A stretch of DNA of 5,784 nucleotides, taken from assembly GCA_021778785.1 (NCBI GenBank), contig JAJYBX010000143.1, positions 1 through 5,784 on the forward strand. Direction: 5' to 3'. Position numbers and translations under genes: made by a program. Under the pieces are notes generated by a model that was given only the letters and a program-made list of their open reading frames with translations, searched no databases and had not been told where the DNA came from. The stretch is from Acidobacteriota bacterium. GTDB taxonomy: Bacteria > Acidobacteriota > Holophagae > Holophagales > Holophagaceae. This document shows, in pieces, positions 5,201-5,784 of the stretch (positions are counted from its first letter, which is position 1; every line of letters starts with the position of its first letter).

Positions 5201-5784
5201 GCCCTGCAGGTGCACACCCACGGCTCCATCGCCAAGGTGCTGGAGGACGCCACCGCCGGCCGCCTGCGGGACCGCGACGAGGTGGCGGTGGGCGTCATGG
5301 TCACCAGCGTGGCCTTCAAGACCAACCAGAAGGGCGAGCCCTGGGCCATCCTCCAGGTGGAGGATCTGACCGGCAAGATGGAGGTCCTGCTCATGGCCAG
5401 CAAGTGGGATCCCCTCACCAAGAAGGCGAACCGGCGGCCCTTCGAGCAGTACGGCCACCTGGCCCTGCCCGAGGCCATGCTCCGCATCACCGGCGAGCTG
5501 CGGGTGGAGACGATCACCGCGAACGGGAACGGCAACAGCAACGGCAACCCCGACGCCGAGGAGGAGGACGAGCAGCTGGTGGTGAAGCTGTTCGCGACCC
5601 AGCTCGAACCCCTGGAGGGCTTCCAGGGCCGGGGCTTCACCGGCGTCCTCGTGCGCCTGCCCGTGGGCGAGTGCCCCCCCCGCCTGGCCGCCCTCCTCGC
5701 CGACCACAGGGGCGAGCTCCCGGTCACCTTCGAATACCGCTCGAAGGAGGGCCTCGTCGCCCGCGTCCGGGCCGGCCGCGACCT
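2216..5784 (+). CDS. dnaE: DNA polymerase III subunit alpha (1189 codons visible, C-terminus beyond right edge)
   Basis: This is the catalytic subunit of the replicative DNA polymerase, which copies the chromosome together with the beta clamp. The N-terminal PHP domain (about 1-240) keeps all nine expected metal ligands: His7, His9, Asp16, His41, Glu73, His112, Cys162, Asp229 and His231. This is the active-site type linked to built-in 3'-5' proofreading, unlike the degenerate E. coli domain. The polymerase core has GPGRGSAAGS (390-399), catalytic Asp434 and Asp436 in PDVDIDFC, the third catalytic Asp587 in KMDFLGL, HAAGVI (544-549), FRPGPL (667-672), YQEQVMQIA (710-718) and FNKSHSAAYAL (780-790). 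A helix-hairpin-helix region follows IRFGFAAVKGLG (855-866). LTSLF (943-947) sits where the internal clamp-binding motif is expected, and an OB fold covers about 1022-1130, interrupted by an Asn/Gly then acidic linker (1103-1119). The start is fixed by the canonical HLHLHTEYSLLDG and by an in-frame TGA at 2165-2167 with no other start codon between. The visible length already exceeds the 1160 residues of E. coli DnaE, so little is missing. No stop or frameshift interrupts it. Codon usage is uniform except at 4730-4849. Confidence 0.98.
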   Translation, partial: MSFAHLHLHTEYSLLDGLTRIPDLVKKCQASGMPAVAVTDHGNMYGMMKLFDACEKTKDESGTWAVKPILGCEVYVAPKTRFDRKLEAKNTTGEEGLEDCVDPSGSRDAGYHLVLLAKNPAGFANLSKLVSKGFTEGFYYKPRIDKDLLREHSEGLIALSACLGGEVQARILQNRLDQAERVARDFRDLFGEDFYLEIQDQGFDKEREIIPFQQELAAKLGIPLVGTNDAHYLNHEDSDLHDTLLCIGTKTTKAKERRMRFSTDQFFVKTPEEMRAVFPDHPEYLERTLEIAAKVDLFPITRKPVTPNFPVPSGFDLESYFVHVARETFEARIAECRPLWQKGQLKHAEEKYRERLAFELDTVLKMGFPGYFLLVWDFIRKAREMGVPVGPGRGSAAGSIVAWSMRITDIDPMQYDLLFERFLNPERVSMPDVDIDFCRDGRQKVIDYVTDKYGQDRVSNIVTINQLKTKAVIKDVARVFEKDFAFANNLTKLVPQEPGKPITVGEALEKSDKLRELYESDPEVKNILDISARLEGLARNTGVHAAGVIIAPDDLTQFAPLSKDKDNTVMVQYTMIEAERAGLLKMDFLGLETLTQIAKIQGVIALRHGAPADMAAIRTFDDKKTFDLFSAGDTDGVFQFESGGMKQLLRQLGPDRFDDLIALNALFRPGPLGAGMGTTYVERRHGREPVTYLFPQLEPILAPTYGVILYQEQVMQIASLVAGYSLGEADMLRRAMGKKDKAKMAKEKDTFITRGADRGYDRAKVSELFDLIEYFAGYGFNKSHSAAYALVAYETAYLKANYPVEFMAGLLSTKSGRTDDVAKYVQNCRDRGIEVLGPDINDSALDFMATGDRQIRFGFAAVKGLGDAALQAILEARQAEGRFKDLFHALKSTDLQKANRKVWESLIKAGAFDGLEPNRRALLEGLPDALSAASRGGGADLGLTSLFDDAEMASLSEDWRVPEDIEPWDRKERLKAEREVLGLFVSGHPLEEFADALQVHTHGSIAKVLEDATAGRLRDRDEVAVGVMVTSVAFKTNQKGEPWAILQVEDLTGKMEVLLMASKWDPLTKKANRRPFEQYGHLALPEAMLRITGELRVETITANGNGNSNGNPDAEEEDEQLVVKLFATQLEPLEGFQGRGFTGVLVRLPVGECPPRLAALLADHRGELPVTFEYRSKEGLVARVRAGRD
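4730..4849 (+). other. Patch of atypical codon usage within dnaE (Asp839 to Gln878)
   Basis: These 40 codons differ from the rest of the gene. Six of eight Ala codons are GCG (one GCC, one GCT), all three Gln codons are CAA, and Gly is GGA three times and GGT once with no GGC. Lys is AAA, and single TTT, TTG, ATT and CGA codons occur. On both sides the gene uses GCC, CAG, GGC and AAG almost exclusively. The protein stays in frame and conserved, so this is a difference in DNA and not in function. Edges are approximate to a few codons. Confidence 0.7.
4773..4795. repeat. 23-bp near-perfect palindrome inside dnaE
   Basis: GGCAAATCCGA (4773-4783) and TCGGATTTGCC (4785-4795) are exact reverse complements around a single T at 4784. 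The C at 4772 and G at 4796 extend the arms to 12 bp. Alternatively GACC (4769-4772) pairs with GGTC (4798-4801) across a 2-nt bulge, for 15 pairs in all. As RNA it would make a 10-bp stem with an AUU triloop; as DNA it is a symmetric site. It encodes part of the conserved IRFGFA segment of DnaE. No T-run follows, so termination is unlikely. Confidence 0.75.
5522..5551 (+). repeat. Imperfect AAC-GGN hexanucleotide repeat encoding an Asn/Gly linker in DnaE
   Basis: Five successive 6-bp units of the form AAC + GG(G/C), AGC or CCC encode Asn-Gly, Asn-Gly, Asn-Ser, Asn-Gly and Asn-Pro (residues 1103-1112). An acidic run, EEEDE, follows at 1115-1119. It interrupts the OB-fold/C-terminal region between LRVETIT and QLVVKLFATQ and looks like a flexible surface loop that could vary in length between strains. 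Confidence 0.55.

Noticed and set aside
1943..5707. A 1254-codon open frame on the minus strand opposite dnaE and the 7TM gene end
   Set aside because: It is antisense to a certain dnaE. The product is a monotonous Val/Ala/Gly/Leu/His/Glu mix with no motif, as expected from the reverse of GC-biased codons.
4618..5727. A 369-codon minus-strand frame opposite the end of dnaE
   Set aside because: It is Arg/Ser/Ala-rich antisense shadow with no recognisable domain and no distinct ribosome site.

Overview
The window comes from a GC-rich bacterial chromosome (about two thirds G+C by eye, with codons ending overwhelmingly in G or C). No mobile element, CRISPR array, rRNA or tRNA is visible. The DnaE sequence and overall style would fit Acidobacteriota of the Holophaga/Geothrix type, but that is recall-based inference and not a demonstrated placement.

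Layout. (1) Positions 1-832, minus strand: the N-terminal 277 codons of an ABC transporter ATPase, cut by the left edge. It has complete Walker A, signature, Walker B and H-loop motifs and a GTG start. (2) 833-923: a 91-bp spacer between divergent genes. (3) 924-2138, plus strand: a 404-residue protein of unknown function with about seven predicted membrane segments and a soluble C-terminal half. The last 100 residues look like a response-regulator receiver domain that has lost its phospho-acceptor aspartate. (4) 2139-2215: a 77-bp spacer holding a hairpin across the preceding stop codon, a C-rich (G-quadruplex-type on the minus strand) block, and a three-codon mini-ORF that overlaps the next start. 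(5) 2216 to the right edge, plus strand: dnaE, the DNA polymerase III alpha subunit. 1189 codons are visible, nearly the whole gene, with an intact PHP metal site and the polymerase catalytic aspartates.

The three genes have no evident shared pathway. The ABC ATPase and the membrane protein are divergently arranged and could share control sequences. dnaE follows the membrane protein in the same direction, but a hairpin lies between them and no promoter can be identified with confidence, so co-transcription is open.

No new multi-gene system is evident. The most unusual signal is inside dnaE: a 40-codon patch (4730-4849) with codon usage unlike the rest of the gene. It contains a 23-bp near-perfect palindrome (4773-4795) made largely by the patch's own rare synonymous codons. 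The second point of interest is the dnaE start region, which has no Shine-Dalgarno sequence, a palindrome over the start codon, and a Met-Gly-Pro-stop mini-ORF.
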